From the NCBI GenBank assembly GCA_017859745.1, contig JAFMML010000015.1, positions 1 through 53,058 of the forward strand: a stretch of DNA of 53,058 nucleotides, given 5' to 3'. Under the pieces are notes generated by a model. That model made no database searches. It was not told where the DNA came from and saw only the letters and a program-made list of their open reading frames with translations. Position 1 is the first letter of the stretch. Every line of letters begins with the position of its first letter. The stretch comes from Planctomycetota bacterium. Lineage in GTDB: Bacteria; Planctomycetota; Phycisphaerae; Phycisphaerales; SM1A02. The position numbers and the translations under genes are program-made. This document shows positions 8,812 to 17,867 of this stretch, one piece after another.

Positions 8812-10097
8812 CGGGCGTCTCCGCTCTTGCCGCGGGCGAGCGTCGCGCTCGTCACCGCAAGGACGTTCGGATTGGTGCGAATGGCGTCGAGATGCTCCGC
8901 CGTCAGCGGGGCGTCGAGTTGGATGCGGGCGCACGCGGCCTCGGCACCCTCGTAGATCACGTTCTCCATCTCCTCGACGTTGATGCCGGCCTGACCGATG
9001 GTGTAGAAGACGTGGGCGAGCACGCCCGGTCGATTCAGGTGCCGTACCGACAACAGTTCCGTCGCCGGCGTGGCCGCGGCCCGGTTGATGCAGTTGGGTG
9101 CATGGCCGCTGCGATCGAAGACCTCGATGACCCGCACGGTCTCGGCCGCGATCGCCCGCTGGGCCTGGTCGGTGCTGGCCCCGACGTGGTGGGTCCCGTA
9201 GACGCCCGGCAGGGTGATCAGCGGATCCTCGAACTGACCCGTACCGCCGCCGGGCTCCTTGGCGAAGACGTCGAGACCGGCACGGATCGACTTGTCGCGA
9301 ACCGCTGTGGCGAGAGCCTGCTCGTCGACGACCGAACCGCGACTGGTGTTGACGAAGATGCCCCCCGGTCGGAACTGGCTGAAGAACTTCTCGCCGATCA
9401 GGCCCTCGGTGTCGGGAGTCGCCGCCACATGGACCGAGACCACGTCCGACAGCTTGGCGAGGTTCAGCAGGCTTTCGCACCAGCCCACGCCCGCCTCGGC
9501 CGCGGCCTCCTCGGTCAGCGAGCGACTCCACGCGAGCACCGGCATCCCGAAGGCCTTCGCCCGATTGGCGACCTCGCGCCCGATCTGGCCGAATCCGACG
9601 ATGCCCACGGTTCGACCCTTGAGGCCCTGGGCCTTCTGATACTCCTTCTTGTTCCACACGCCGGCCCGGAGATCCGCGGTCTGGTCGGGGACCCGGCGGT
9701 CGCAGGCGAGGATCAGGCTCCACGCCAACTCCGCCACCGCAACGGCGTTCTTGCCGGGGCAGTTCGACACGAGAATCCCACGGCGGCTTGCGGCGGCCAC
9801 GTCGATGTTGTCGTAGCCCGCGCCGGCCCGCACGATGAGTTCGAGGCCGTCGGAGGCCTCGATCGCGTCGGCCCGGACCTTGGTCGAACGGACCACGAGC
9901 ACCTGCGGGCGAACGCGAGAGATCGCTTCTGGCAGCGTGTCCGGACCGAGGTCCGGATCGACTTCGACGGCGAATCCACCGGCTTCGAGCGTGGCGACAC
10001 CCGAGGCCTCGAACTTGTCGGCGATCAGGACCCGCAGCACCGGCGTCTCCGGGGATGCGGCGGCGGCGGCGGGGTCGGTGGAGGTGGTGGCGTTCAT
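8808..10097 (-). CDS. serA: D-3-phosphoglycerate dehydrogenase
   Basis: 429 aa. First step of serine synthesis, NAD-dependent oxidation of 3-phosphoglycerate. Domain order: substrate-binding lobe, nucleotide lobe with GFGQIG (IVGFGQIGREVA), catalytic Arg in VRAGAGYDNIDV, Glu in the EKFFSQFRPGGIFVNTSRG region and His in YGTHHVGAS. A C-terminal ACT domain (RHLNRPGVLAHVFYTIGQAG onward, roughly 355-429) suggests serine feedback control. There is no intervening ASB domain, so this is the shorter type. The start at ATG 10097 was chosen because upstream codons encode Ser/Pro-rich sequence overlapping the previous gene. Operon: DUF1015-serA-serC. Confidence 0.96.
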   Translation of the reverse strand: MNATTSTDPAAAAASPETPVLRVLIADKFEASGVATLEAGGFAVEVDPDLGPDTLPEAISRVRPQVLVVRSTKVRADAIEASDGLELIVRAGAGYDNIDVAAASRRGILVSNCPGKNAVAVAELAWSLILACDRRVPDQTADLRAGVWNKKEYQKAQGLKGRTVGIVGFGQIGREVANRAKAFGMPVLAWSRSLTEEAAAEAGVGWCESLLNLAKLSDVVSVHVAATPDTEGLIGEKFFSQFRPGGIFVNTSRGSVVDEQALATAVRDKSIRAGLDVFAKEPGGGTGQFEDPLITLPGVYGTHHVGASTDQAQRAIAAETVRVIEVFDRSGHAPNCINRAAATPATELLSVRHLNRPGVLAHVFYTIGQAGINVEEMENVIYEGAEAACARIQLDAPLTAEHLDAIRTNPNVLAVTSATLARGKSGDAR

Positions 10098-10125
10098 GGC
10101 ATGGTCCTTCGGGGACGCGGTCGGC

Positions 10126-11385
10126 TCAGGCGAGGGCCGCTTCGGGGATCCGCTCGAACTCGTGGACGAACAGGCCGCTGCGGAGCTTGGGTTCGAACCA
10201 GGTGCTCTTGGGAGGCATGATTTCGCCCGCATCGGCAACCGCGAGCAGTTCGTCCGGGCTGGTCGGGTGCATCAGGAATGCGACGCCTCCCGCGGCCGAG
10301 CGACGCTCGAGTTCCCCACTGCCGCGAATGCCGCCGACGAACTCGATCCGCGGATCGGTTCGGGGGTCGCCGATGCCGAGGATCGGCGACAGGACCCTGT
10401 CCTGCAGCAGCGACACGTCGAGACTCGCGATGGGATCGGCTCGGTCGATCGAACCCGGCGGGAATGTCAGCAGCCACCATCGGCCCGCCACGTGCACCCG
10501 CACCGCGCCGGCCTGCTCCGGCACGCCGGCCTCCGAGGGCTCGAGCGATCCGACCTCGCGAAGCTTCTCGAGGAAGGACTCCGCATCGAGACCACCGAGA
10601 TCCCTCACCACCCGGTTGTAGGAGAGGATCGTCATCTGATCGTGGGGGAAGATCACCGCGAGGAAGCGGCCGTACTCCTCGTCGCCCCGATGGCCCGGGT
10701 TGGCGGCAGCCGCGGCGGCGGCCGCACGGTCGGCGCCGGCGGAGCGGTGATGTCCGTCGGCGATGTAGATCCGTTCCAGCGAGCCGAACGCGTCGACGTA
10801 GGGGGAGGGATCCTCGATCCGCCAACCGGTGTGGGTGGTCCCGTCGGGCGCGACGAAGTGGAAGATCGGACGGGTCGCGGTGTCGCCGAGCAATCTCTCC
10901 GCGATCGAGCCGCCGCCACCGGATCCGGAGCGGAAGCACAGCATCACCGGCTCGGCATGGGCGCTCGTGGCGAGCAGGTGCCGCGTGCGGTCGTCCTCCT
11001 TGTCGGGTCGGGTCTTCTCGTGCTTGCGGATCTCGCCCGAGCGGTACTGCTCGACGTCGACGCAGCAGACCAGACCCGTCTGGGCGCGGCCGTCGCGGAC
11101 CTGGCGGTAGACGTAGAGGGATGGTCCCTGCTCCCGCACAAGATCCCCCGCCGAGACCATCGACTGGAGATTTCGCGAGGCGGTCTCGTAGACGAGGTCG
11201 TCGTAGGGGTTGGAGCCCTCCGGAAGGTCGATCTCCGATCGGACCACATGCAGGAACGAGTGAGGGTGACCCTCGGCTCGCTGCCGCGCCTCCTCGGTCG
11301 AGATCACGTCGTAGGGGTCGCTCGACACCTCGGCGGCGAGACTGCCCGGCGGGCGGAGGGCGGCGAAGGGATGGATTCGGATCAT
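10126..11385 (-). CDS. DUF1015 family protein of the serine operon
   Basis: 419 aa. Family recognised from the N-terminal PFAALRPP...PYDVISTEEARQ, SFLHVVRSEIDLP, LYVYRQ, KHEKTRPDKEDDR, IYIADGHHRSAGA, NRVV and C-terminal MPPKSTWFEPKLRSGLFV. DUF1015 proteins are widely found beside serA and serC, as here, but their reaction is not established to my knowledge. The conserved KHEKT and ADGHHR segments suggest an enzyme with a phosphate or nucleotide ligand. The start at ATG 11385 gives the canonical N-terminus. It is followed 28 bases later by serA. A role in phosphoserine or serine handling is inference from neighbours only. Confidence 0.9.
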   Translation of the reverse strand: MIRIHPFAALRPPGSLAAEVSSDPYDVISTEEARQRAEGHPHSFLHVVRSEIDLPEGSNPYDDLVYETASRNLQSMVSAGDLVREQGPSLYVYRQVRDGRAQTGLVCCVDVEQYRSGEIRKHEKTRPDKEDDRTRHLLATSAHAEPVMLCFRSGSGGGGSIAERLLGDTATRPIFHFVAPDGTTHTGWRIEDPSPYVDAFGSLERIYIADGHHRSAGADRAAAAAAAANPGHRGDEEYGRFLAVIFPHDQMTILSYNRVVRDLGGLDAESFLEKLREVGSLEPSEAGVPEQAGAVRVHVAGRWWLLTFPPGSIDRADPIASLDVSLLQDRVLSPILGIGDPRTDPRIEFVGGIRGSGELERRSAAGGVAFLMHPTSPDELLAVADAGEIMPPKSTWFEPKLRSGLFVHEFERIPEAALA

Positions 11386-11633
11386 CCTCGGGACACTCCC
11401 AATGCGGTGACGGTCGGTCGCTCCGCGCCCTGCGGCATCTGCGGAGCCGCGAAATGCTAGCGGACCGCGACAGCAGCCGCGTCGGCCCCTCCGAGTGGCC
11501 TCGAATCGGCACCGATGGACCGAAAAAACCACGGACTCGCTGAAGTGACCCCCGGACCGGGTCGACCATCGGGGTGGGGAGGAGGCCCGAGACGCAACCC
11601 GTCCCGACCCTGGCCAACCACGGAGTCCGACCG

Positions 11634-11999
11634 ATGACGACGCCCCTCCCCTCCGCCTCCACCGACGAACTCGACGGCACCGACGTCATCGCCAGGATCG
11701 GCGCCTCCGAGACCCCCGAGACCGCCATGAACGGCCGCGCCTGGGAGATCCCCGGATGCGCGACGACCTTCCGGCTCGACGCCGCGGAGTTCGGGGCCAT
11801 GTCGCACCTGACCGACCTACGCCTCGCCGACGACGGCATGCTGGCATCGACGATCGACTGGATCGATCCGGGCGCTCGGTTGTCGCTGGGCTTCGAGGCC
11901 AGCGGACAGACCGCTCGCCGCGGAGAAGTCATCGCCTGCCGACGAGACGGCGACGTTCACCGAATCGCGATCCGCTTCGAACAGCGTCTCGCCGCCTGA
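11634..11999 (+). CDS. Small PilZ-like domain protein
   Basis: 121 aa. The C-terminal ~75 residues read like a PilZ beta-barrel: LRLADDGMLAST, IDPGARLSLGF, GEVIACRRDGDVHRIAIRF. The two c-di-GMP motifs (RxxxR and [D/N]xSxxG) are not intact: there is no RxxxR before the barrel and the second reads RLADDG. Any PilZ relationship is therefore structural and c-di-GMP binding is doubtful. The start at ATG 11634 has GGAG 8 nt upstream. It is divergent from the serine operon and alone on its strand for about 170 bases either side. Confidence 0.65.
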   Translation: MTTPLPSASTDELDGTDVIARIGASETPETAMNGRAWEIPGCATTFRLDAAEFGAMSHLTDLRLADDGMLASTIDWIDPGARLSLGFEASGQTARRGEVIACRRDGDVHRIAIRFEQRLAA

Positions 12000-12166
12000 A
12001 CCTCGCTCCACGGATCCGCAGAGGACCCTCGCCACCGGCAAGGCCGGATCCGCGATCGGCGATCGGGCGACGCCATGATCGCGGCGTGACCTCGGGCGGC
12101 GTCCGACCTCGGACGTGAGACCCCGCGGTTGGGCGTACGATCCGACCCCGCGCCCCGACGCACGCC

Positions 12167-13339
12167 ATGAGCCTTCTCCAGTACCGAACCGCCGGCGAGT
12201 CGCACGGACCTGCAATGGTCTCGATCGTCGAAGGTCTTCCCACCGGCCTTCCGATCGACTTCGGCTTCATCGACTCGGAACTCCGTCGCCGCCAAGGCGG
12301 CTATGGAAGAGGCGGGCGTCAGCGCATCGAGCAGGACTCGGTCGAGGTGCTCGCCGGCATTCGCCAGGGCCGCACCACGGCGGGTCCTCTGGCGATGGCG
12401 GTTCGCAATCGCGACAGCCGTCTCGACGATCCCGACCGGACGCCCGCGGTGACGCGACCGCGTCCCGGACACGCCGATCTCGCTGGCAGCATGAAGTTCC
12501 TGACCAGCGACTGCCGCGACGTGATCGAACGCTCGAGCGCCCGCGAAACGGCGGCTCGCACCGCAGCCGGAGCTGCGGCCCGTTGCCTCCTGCGACGCTA
12601 CGGCATCGAGAGCTTCGCGTTTCTTCGAGGGGCGCTCGATGTGGTCGCGGCCGTCGAGGTCGACGCGGAGTCGCTCCCGCGGATCCGGGACGCCCGCGAT
12701 CGCAGCGATCTTCTCTGCCCCGACAAGGTCGCAAGCGAGGCGATCCGGGCGCGGATCCGGCAGGCGAAGGAGGATCGCGACACCGTCGGAGGCCTCATCG
12801 AGATCCACGTCTTCGGCGTGCCGCCGGGCCTGGGGGCCTGCGGTGGCGGCGAAGAGCGCCTCGACGCCCGCATCGGTTCGGCGGTGCTCGGGGTTCAGGC
12901 GATGAAGAGCGTGGAGATCGGCCTCGGACGCGAGACGGCGCTGCGGCGCGGTTCCGAAGTGCACGATCCGATCTCGTTCGACGAGGCTCGCGCCGCGGAG
13001 CCGGGCCTGGGCTTCGTCCGGCCCACCAACCATGCCGGAGGGCTCGAAGGCGGGATGAGCAACGGCATGCCGATCGTGGTGACGGCGGCCATGAAGCCGA
13101 TCAGCACCCTTCTGAAGGGACTTCCGAGCGTCGATCTCGCGACGCGGCAGGCCGAGACCTCCGCCTACGAACGCTCGGACATCTGCGCCGCCGCGGCGGC
13201 GAGCGTCGTTCTGGAGAACGTGATCGCCTTCGAGGTCGCTCGAGCGTTTCGGGCGAAGTTCGCCGGCGACTCCGTCGAGGAGACCGACGCGCAGTTCGCG
13301 GCGTATCTCGACGCGGCGCGACGGCTTGGCGGCAAGTGA
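12167..13339 (+). CDS. aroC: Chorismate synthase
   Basis: 390 aa. Last common step of aromatic amino-acid synthesis: 5-enolpyruvylshikimate 3-phosphate to chorismate with reduced FMN. Signatures seen: YRTAGESHGPAM (about 6-17), GRGGRQRIEQD, RPRPGHADLAG, SARETAARTAAGA, GVPPGLG, RPTNHAGGLEGGMSNG and RQAETSAYERSDICAAAAA. Length and motifs are complete. A -10-like TACGAT lies about 25 bases upstream of the ATG. No other aro genes are adjacent. Confidence 0.98.
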   Translation: MSLLQYRTAGESHGPAMVSIVEGLPTGLPIDFGFIDSELRRRQGGYGRGGRQRIEQDSVEVLAGIRQGRTTAGPLAMAVRNRDSRLDDPDRTPAVTRPRPGHADLAGSMKFLTSDCRDVIERSSARETAARTAAGAAARCLLRRYGIESFAFLRGALDVVAAVEVDAESLPRIRDARDRSDLLCPDKVASEAIRARIRQAKEDRDTVGGLIEIHVFGVPPGLGACGGGEERLDARIGSAVLGVQAMKSVEIGLGRETALRRGSEVHDPISFDEARAAEPGLGFVRPTNHAGGLEGGMSNGMPIVVTAAMKPISTLLKGLPSVDLATRQAETSAYERSDICAAAAASVVLENVIAFEVARAFRAKFAGDSVEETDAQFAAYLDAARRLGGK

Positions 13340-13759
13340 CGCCCCGACCCGGGCACCCCCGCAGTCCATGATCGGTCCTCGCGCTCGGGACCACCGCGGG
13401 TTGGTGATCGGGCCAGACGACTCGGACGCGGCGGGGTCCTCGGAGGCATCGGCGCGATCGCCCTTGCCGTACCGACTGTTCGCGCCGGCTTCCGAGTCTC
13501 CTCGGGAACGTTCCTGGGCCAACCTTGCACCGAGGCCGAACCATGTCTCGCCGTCCCGTGAGCGATGGTTCGAATTCGTTCCCCGCGGTCGATTCGCGAG
13601 ACGACTCGCGGCCCGCAGAACGGACCCGCCTGCGGGCGGTGGGCGGCAGCGGGAGCGGGAGCGGGAGCGCGACCCGCGGTGGAGTCTGCTTCGCTCCCAC
13701 CGCCCCGAAGGCGAGACCCGCCTCGGCGGTTGGGCGATGAAGGCATGGCCCGACGCTCG
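13340..13759. other. Intergenic region between convergent aroC and the ALDH pair
   Basis: About 420 bases, no credible gene. It contains three tandem GGGAGC units (13651-13668). It also has an imperfect hairpin, GCGGTGGAG (13676-13684) with CTCCCACCGC (13694-13703), that could serve as a shared terminator, although no T-run follows it. Confidence 0.5.
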
Positions 13760-14641
13760 TCAGTCGAGCGAGGCGGGATGCCAGATCGACTTCATCTCGG
13801 TCCAGTTGGCGACGGCCTCCGGCGCCGTCCAGCGATCGTGGTCCTCGAGACCCGCTCGCTCGGACGCGACCGCGACGAATCGGGTTCGCTTGAGGCTCTC
13901 CGCCGCGGCTTCGCAGGCGCCCGCGACGACCTCGGCCGGGAGGCCGATGCCTCCGATCGCGCCGATCTGACGGTGACCGGCCATCGCCGGAACGATCTCG
14001 CCGACACCGCCTGTCAGGAGGTTGACGACCCCCGATGGAACGTCGGAGACCCCGAGAATCTCTCCCAGAACCACCGCCGGCAGCGGGTTCGACTCGCTCC
14101 CCAGCGCCACCACGGTGTTTCCGGCGGCAAGTGTCGGCATCAGCGTCGTCACCAGGCCCAGCAGCGACGGCCGCGCCGGCGCCACCACGGCGCAGACACC
14201 GATCGGCTCGGCGACCGACATGGTGTAGAAGGGCCCTGCAACGGCGCACTGCCCACCGATGAGCGTGCTGATCTTGTCGGTCCAGCCCGCGAAGGAGACG
14301 ACTCGATCCACCGACAGATCGACCTCGCGTCGCGCTGCGGCGGCGGTCGAGCCTTCGACCGACCGGATCGCCTGAACCAGTTCGTCCCGTCTCGCCTCCA
14401 TGAACTCGGCGATGCGATGCAGGATCTGGCCGCGGAGATAGGCCGTCGCGCCCGCCCATGCGTCCTGCGCCTTGTGAGCGGCTTCGACCGCGTCGCGCAG
14501 ATCCTTGCGACTCGCCCGGGCGGCATGGGCAAGCACGGCACCGGCGGGGTCGAGCACCGGCACGGTGCGGCCGGACTCCGAGCGCGGATACTTCCCCCCG
14601 ATGTAAAGCTTGCAGGTCTTGGCGACGGGAACGCGACTCAT
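13760..14641 (-). CDS. ALDH-like protein lacking the catalytic domain (second half of a split ALDH16)
   Basis: 293 aa. It aligns only with the nucleotide-binding part of aldehyde dehydrogenases: LYIGGKYPRSESGRTVPVLD, RKDLRDAVEAAHKAQDAW, RGQILHRIAEFMEARRDELV, GVCAVVAPARPSLLGL, TLAAGNTVVAL and PSGVVNLLTGG. The general-base LELGGK and the catalytic QxC segment are missing, and the chain ends after the Rossmann region. Its ATG overlaps the stop of the complete ALDH gene (ATGA at 14641-14638). In bacterial ALDH16 one polypeptide of similar total length (489 + 293 here) carries an active ALDH domain followed by such a pseudo-ALDH domain, so this is probably the two-gene form. A structural or oligomerisation role is inferred. 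Confidence 0.85.
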   Translation of the reverse strand: MSRVPVAKTCKLYIGGKYPRSESGRTVPVLDPAGAVLAHAARASRKDLRDAVEAAHKAQDAWAGATAYLRGQILHRIAEFMEARRDELVQAIRSVEGSTAAAARREVDLSVDRVVSFAGWTDKISTLIGGQCAVAGPFYTMSVAEPIGVCAVVAPARPSLLGLVTTLMPTLAAGNTVVALGSESNPLPAVVLGEILGVSDVPSGVVNLLTGGVGEIVPAMAGHRQIGAIGGIGLPAEVVAGACEAAAESLKRTRFVAVASERAGLEDHDRWTAPEAVANWTEMKSIWHPASLD

Positions 14642-16107
14642 GCGAGGTACTCCCGGAGTCCGGCCATGCCGCCCTCGCGCCCATAGCCGCTCTCGCGTCT
14701 TCCCCCGAACGGCGCCGTCGGGTCGAAGCGGTTGAAGCTGTTGCACCAGACCACGCCGGCGTTCACTCGTCGCGCGAACTCCAGGGCCTTCGCACCCTTG
14801 TCCGTCCATACGCCGGCCGAGAGGCCGAAGGGCGTGTCGTTGGCTCGGGCCACCGCCTCCTCGGGGGTTCTGAAGCTCATGACCGCCAACACGGGCCCGA
14901 AGATCTCCTCGCGAGCGATGGTGTGCGAAGGCTGGACGTCGCTGAAGAAGGTCGGACGACACCAGAAGCCGCGATCGGGCAGCGTCGCCTCTCCGCACTC
15001 GTGCAACCGCGCCCCCTCGTCGACGCCTCGCTGCAGGAAGCCGCGGATCGTCTCGAGCTGCCGCCTCGAGTTGATCGCTCCGACGTCGGTGTTCTTGTCG
15101 AGCGGATCGCCGACCCGCAAGGTGGTCATTCGCCACGCGAGCTTCTCGAGCACCTCCTCCAGCACCGACTCCTCGACCAGAAGACGGCTGCCCGCGCAGC
15201 AGACCTGACCCTGGTTGAACCAGATGCCCGAGACGATGCCTTCGACCGCCTGATCGATCGCGGCATCGGCGAAGATCACGTGGGGCCCCTTGCCCCCGAG
15301 TTCGAGCGTGACCTTCCGGCCCCGCCGCGCGCAGCTCGCGGCGATCCGCTTGCCGACCTCGGTCGATCCGGTGAAGGCGACCTTGTCGAGATCGGCGTGC
15401 TCGACCAGCAGGCGTCCGGTCTCGGGGCCGCCGGTGACGATGTTGACCACGCCGGGCGGCAGGCCGACCTCGTCGAGGATCTCGGCGAGTCGCAGCGCCG
15501 TCAGCGGCGTGGTCTCGGCGGGCTTCAGCACGCAGGTGTTGCCGCACGCAAGGGCCGGCGCGAGCTTCCACGCCGCCATCATCAGCGGAAAGTTCCAAGG
15601 GATGACCTGCCCGCAGACGCCGACCGGCTCGGGACCGCCGTGCCCCGCGACGAAGCGAAGCTTGTCGCACCAGCCGGCATGGTGGAAGAAGTGCTGCGCG
15701 ACCAGCGGCAGGTCGACGTCCCGACTCTCCTTGATCGGCTTGCCGCCGTCGATCGACTCGAGCACCGCGAGCTCGCGCGATCGCTCCTGAATGCGTCGGG
15801 CGATCCGAAAGAGGTGCTTCGCACGCTCGAGCGGCGGAGTGCGCCGCCAGTCCTTGAGGGCCCGACGGGCGCTCTCGACCGCGCGATCGACGTCGGCGGC
15901 GCCGGCGTCGGGCACGCGCGCAAGCACGGACTCCGTGGCGGGCTCGATCGTCTCGAAGCGGCGGCCGTCCGCTGCAGGGGCGAATCCGCCGTCGATGTAG
16001 AGGCCCGGTTCCGGCTCGAGACCCTCGCGCACCGTCTTGGCGAAGGTCTCCGGTGCCGGAGAGAGTTCCCACGCGTCGGTCTCGGCGTCCGGACGTCCCT
16101 GAATCAT
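14638..16107 (-). CDS. Aldehyde dehydrogenase (active subunit of a split ALDH16)
   Basis: 489 aa, full ALDH fold. Active-site residues present: N172 in IPWNFP, general base E269 in TLELGGKGP, nucleophile C303 in FNQGQVCCAGSR, and EEIFGPVL. The start at ATG 16107 avoids the SOUL gene; a -10-like TACGCT lies 6 nt upstream, so the mRNA may be leaderless. NAD(P)-dependent oxidation of an aldehyde is expected; the substrate is unknown. It is coupled to the pseudo-ALDH gene downstream. Such pairs occur near deoC in other bacteria, as here (deoC is 1.8 kb away), hinting at acetaldehyde or deoxyribose-derived substrates, but that is inference. Confidence 0.92.
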   Translation of the reverse strand: MIQGRPDAETDAWELSPAPETFAKTVREGLEPEPGLYIDGGFAPAADGRRFETIEPATESVLARVPDAGAADVDRAVESARRALKDWRRTPPLERAKHLFRIARRIQERSRELAVLESIDGGKPIKESRDVDLPLVAQHFFHHAGWCDKLRFVAGHGGPEPVGVCGQVIPWNFPLMMAAWKLAPALACGNTCVLKPAETTPLTALRLAEILDEVGLPPGVVNIVTGGPETGRLLVEHADLDKVAFTGSTEVGKRIAASCARRGRKVTLELGGKGPHVIFADAAIDQAVEGIVSGIWFNQGQVCCAGSRLLVEESVLEEVLEKLAWRMTTLRVGDPLDKNTDVGAINSRRQLETIRGFLQRGVDEGARLHECGEATLPDRGFWCRPTFFSDVQPSHTIAREEIFGPVLAVMSFRTPEEAVARANDTPFGLSAGVWTDKGAKALEFARRVNAGVVWCNSFNRFDPTAPFGGRRESGYGREGGMAGLREYLA

Positions 16108-16214
16108 GTCGGGAGCGTAGCGGCTTCGACTGTCGGCGGCACGTACGCACCGGCCTGCGACCTCGCGACGAACGCCGCCGAAACCGTGCCTCAATCGGAG
16201 ACGAAGGTGGAGGC

Positions 16215-16964
16215 ATGAGCACCCCACTGCGATCGATCGCCGCCGCCCTCTTGACCGTGCCACTCGCCTCCTGCGCCCTGTTCGGCGTTCCCGGCGACGG
16301 TGAGGACATGGGAGCCGTCCGGACGCCCGATCTCGTCGATCGGGTCGGCGGCGACGACGCGGCGTCGATCTCGATCGTCAACGGCCAGTACCGCGTGGGC
16401 AGGAGCCTCGTCGAAGCGCCCCTGCCGGTGGGCTACCCCGAACCGACCCCGCCCGGTGCGATCGACCTGAAGCGCTACCCTGCGGTTCGACGTGCCGAAC
16501 TCTCACGCGACGGCAGCGTCGATGGGGGCATGAACGGCGCCTTCTGGCCGCTGTTCAACCACATCAAGGATCGCGACATCGCGATGACCAGCCCCGTCGA
16601 GATGGACTACGAGGGCATGCCGCTCGCCGCCGACGGGCGACCGGAGCGGTGGACGATGTCGTTCCTCTATCGGACCGCCGACCTTGGTCCCGCCGGGGAA
16701 GCCGGCGACGTGGTCGTCGTCGACACCGATGCGCTCGAGGTGCTGTCGGTCGGCCTGCTCGGGGCCTATGGCATGCCGCGGGTTCGCGAGGGCATGGCGA
16801 AGCTCGAGGCGTGGCTCGAGGAGCATCCGGAGTGGACCATCGCAGGCAGTCCGAGGGCCTTCTGGTACAACGGACCCTACGTCTGGGACGCTCGAAAGTG
16901 GTCGGAGATCCAGGTGCCGGTGCAGCGTCGCGAGTCGAGCACCGCGGCCGCGAACGAGGGCTGA
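16215..16964 (+). CDS. SOUL-type heme-binding family lipoprotein
   Basis: 249 aa. Signal sequence with lipobox LASC (Cys at residue 20), so probably lipid-anchored after processing by Lgt and Lsp. The SOUL/HBP pattern is seen: EPTPPGAIDLKRYPAVRRAE, GAFWPLFNHIKDRDIAMTSPVEMDY, WTMSFLYR and the C-terminal AFWYNGPYVWDARKWSEIQVPV. SOUL proteins bind heme or other tetrapyrroles in some organisms; the bacterial role is unclear. The ATG at 16215 is preceded by GGTGGAGG. It is divergent from the ALDH pair, with which it shares a 107-base promoter region. Confidence 0.83.
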   Translation: MSTPLRSIAAALLTVPLASCALFGVPGDGEDMGAVRTPDLVDRVGGDDAASISIVNGQYRVGRSLVEAPLPVGYPEPTPPGAIDLKRYPAVRRAELSRDGSVDGGMNGAFWPLFNHIKDRDIAMTSPVEMDYEGMPLAADGRPERWTMSFLYRTADLGPAGEAGDVVVVDTDALEVLSVGLLGAYGMPRVREGMAKLEAWLEEHPEWTIAGSPRAFWYNGPYVWDARKWSEIQVPVQRRESSTAAANEG

Positions 16965-17095
16965 TCGCCGGTCGTCGCCTCCCTCGCCGAGGCGAACGGA
17001 CTCCAACGGACGCGTCGATGGGGTGGCATCGTCGAACCGACTGCTAGATTGCCGAGGACCTCGTGAGTCGATGGTCCACCCAAGGGCGATCCCGC

Positions 17096-17833
17096 ATGTC
17101 CAGCACCGCAACAACGAACGATTCGGAACTCCCGACGCTCGCCGTCGACATCGGCGGCAGCCACGTCAAGATCCGGATTCCGTCGGATCCCGATCGACGG
17201 CGGTTCGAGTCGGGGCCGACCCTCACGCCTCAGGGGATGGTCGACGGCGTGCTGGGCCTGGCGAAGGGATGGAACTTCGAGCAGATCTCGGTGGGCGTTC
17301 CGGCACCGATCGTCGGGGGCAGAGTCGTGCAGAACCCCAAGAACCTCGGACCGGGCTGGGTCGACTTCGACTTCGCCGCGGCCTTCGGTCGGCCGATCAA
17401 GCTCGTGAACGACGCGGCGATGCAGGCCGTCGGCAGCTATCTCGGGGGACGCATGCTGTTCCTGGGTCTCGGCACGGGACTCGGCAGCTGCATGATCGAT
17501 CGGCATCTGGTGCAGCCGATGGAACTCGCCCATGCGCCCTATCGCAACGGCAAGACCTACGAGGACTACGTCGGCGAGGCGAGCCTGGAGAAGCGAGGCA
17601 AGGGCCGATGGCGCAAGTCGGTCTGCGACGTGGTGACGATCCTCCAAGCGGCGCTGCTGCCGGACTACGTGGTGCTGGGCGGCGGCAACGGCCGGCACGT
17701 CAAGGAACTGCCACCCCGCTGCATCCACGGCGACAACGCCAATGCCTTCCTCGGCGGGTTCCGCCTGTGGGAGGACGTGTGGTCGGGCTCGCTTCCGGAG
17801 GCGTTCGAACTGCCGAGCGAAGTGCCGGCCTGA
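17096..17833 (+). CDS. ROK-family sugar kinase, polyphosphate-glucokinase-like
   Basis: 245 aa. ASKHA ATPase fold: phosphate-1 loop DIGGSHVKIRI at the N-terminus, GVPAPIVGG, NPKNLGPGW, catalytic-Asp segment LVNDAAMQAVGSYLGG, phosphate-2 loop LGLGTGLGS and adenosine-site LGGGNGRH. The zinc motif CxCGxxGCxE of most ROK kinases is absent, as in polyphosphate glucokinases. It probably phosphorylates glucose with ATP or polyphosphate; the donor cannot be told from sequence. The start at ATG 17096 was chosen over an in-frame GTG at 17063. A TAGATT box lies at 17045-17050, giving a leader of about 40 nt. It ends 35 bases from the convergent deoC. Confidence 0.8.
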   Translation: MSSTATTNDSELPTLAVDIGGSHVKIRIPSDPDRRRFESGPTLTPQGMVDGVLGLAKGWNFEQISVGVPAPIVGGRVVQNPKNLGPGWVDFDFAAAFGRPIKLVNDAAMQAVGSYLGGRMLFLGLGTGLGSCMIDRHLVQPMELAHAPYRNGKTYEDYVGEASLEKRGKGRWRKSVCDVVTILQAALLPDYVVLGGGNGRHVKELPPRCIHGDNANAFLGGFRLWEDVWSGSLPEAFELPSEVPA

Positions 17834-17867
17834 GCGTTCGGAAGCGACGTGAGGCCTCCGCGAACCC

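Noticed and set aside
13651-13668. GGGAGC triplicate as a notable repeat
   Set aside because: Only three 6-bp units in very GC-rich DNA; likely to occur by chance.
13760-16381. One long minus-strand frame that could be read as an 873-aa ALDH fusion
   Set aside because: Only its last part (the pseudo-ALDH) is meaningful in this frame; the active ALDH is read in another frame and ends at 14638, so these are two overlapping genes, not a fusion.
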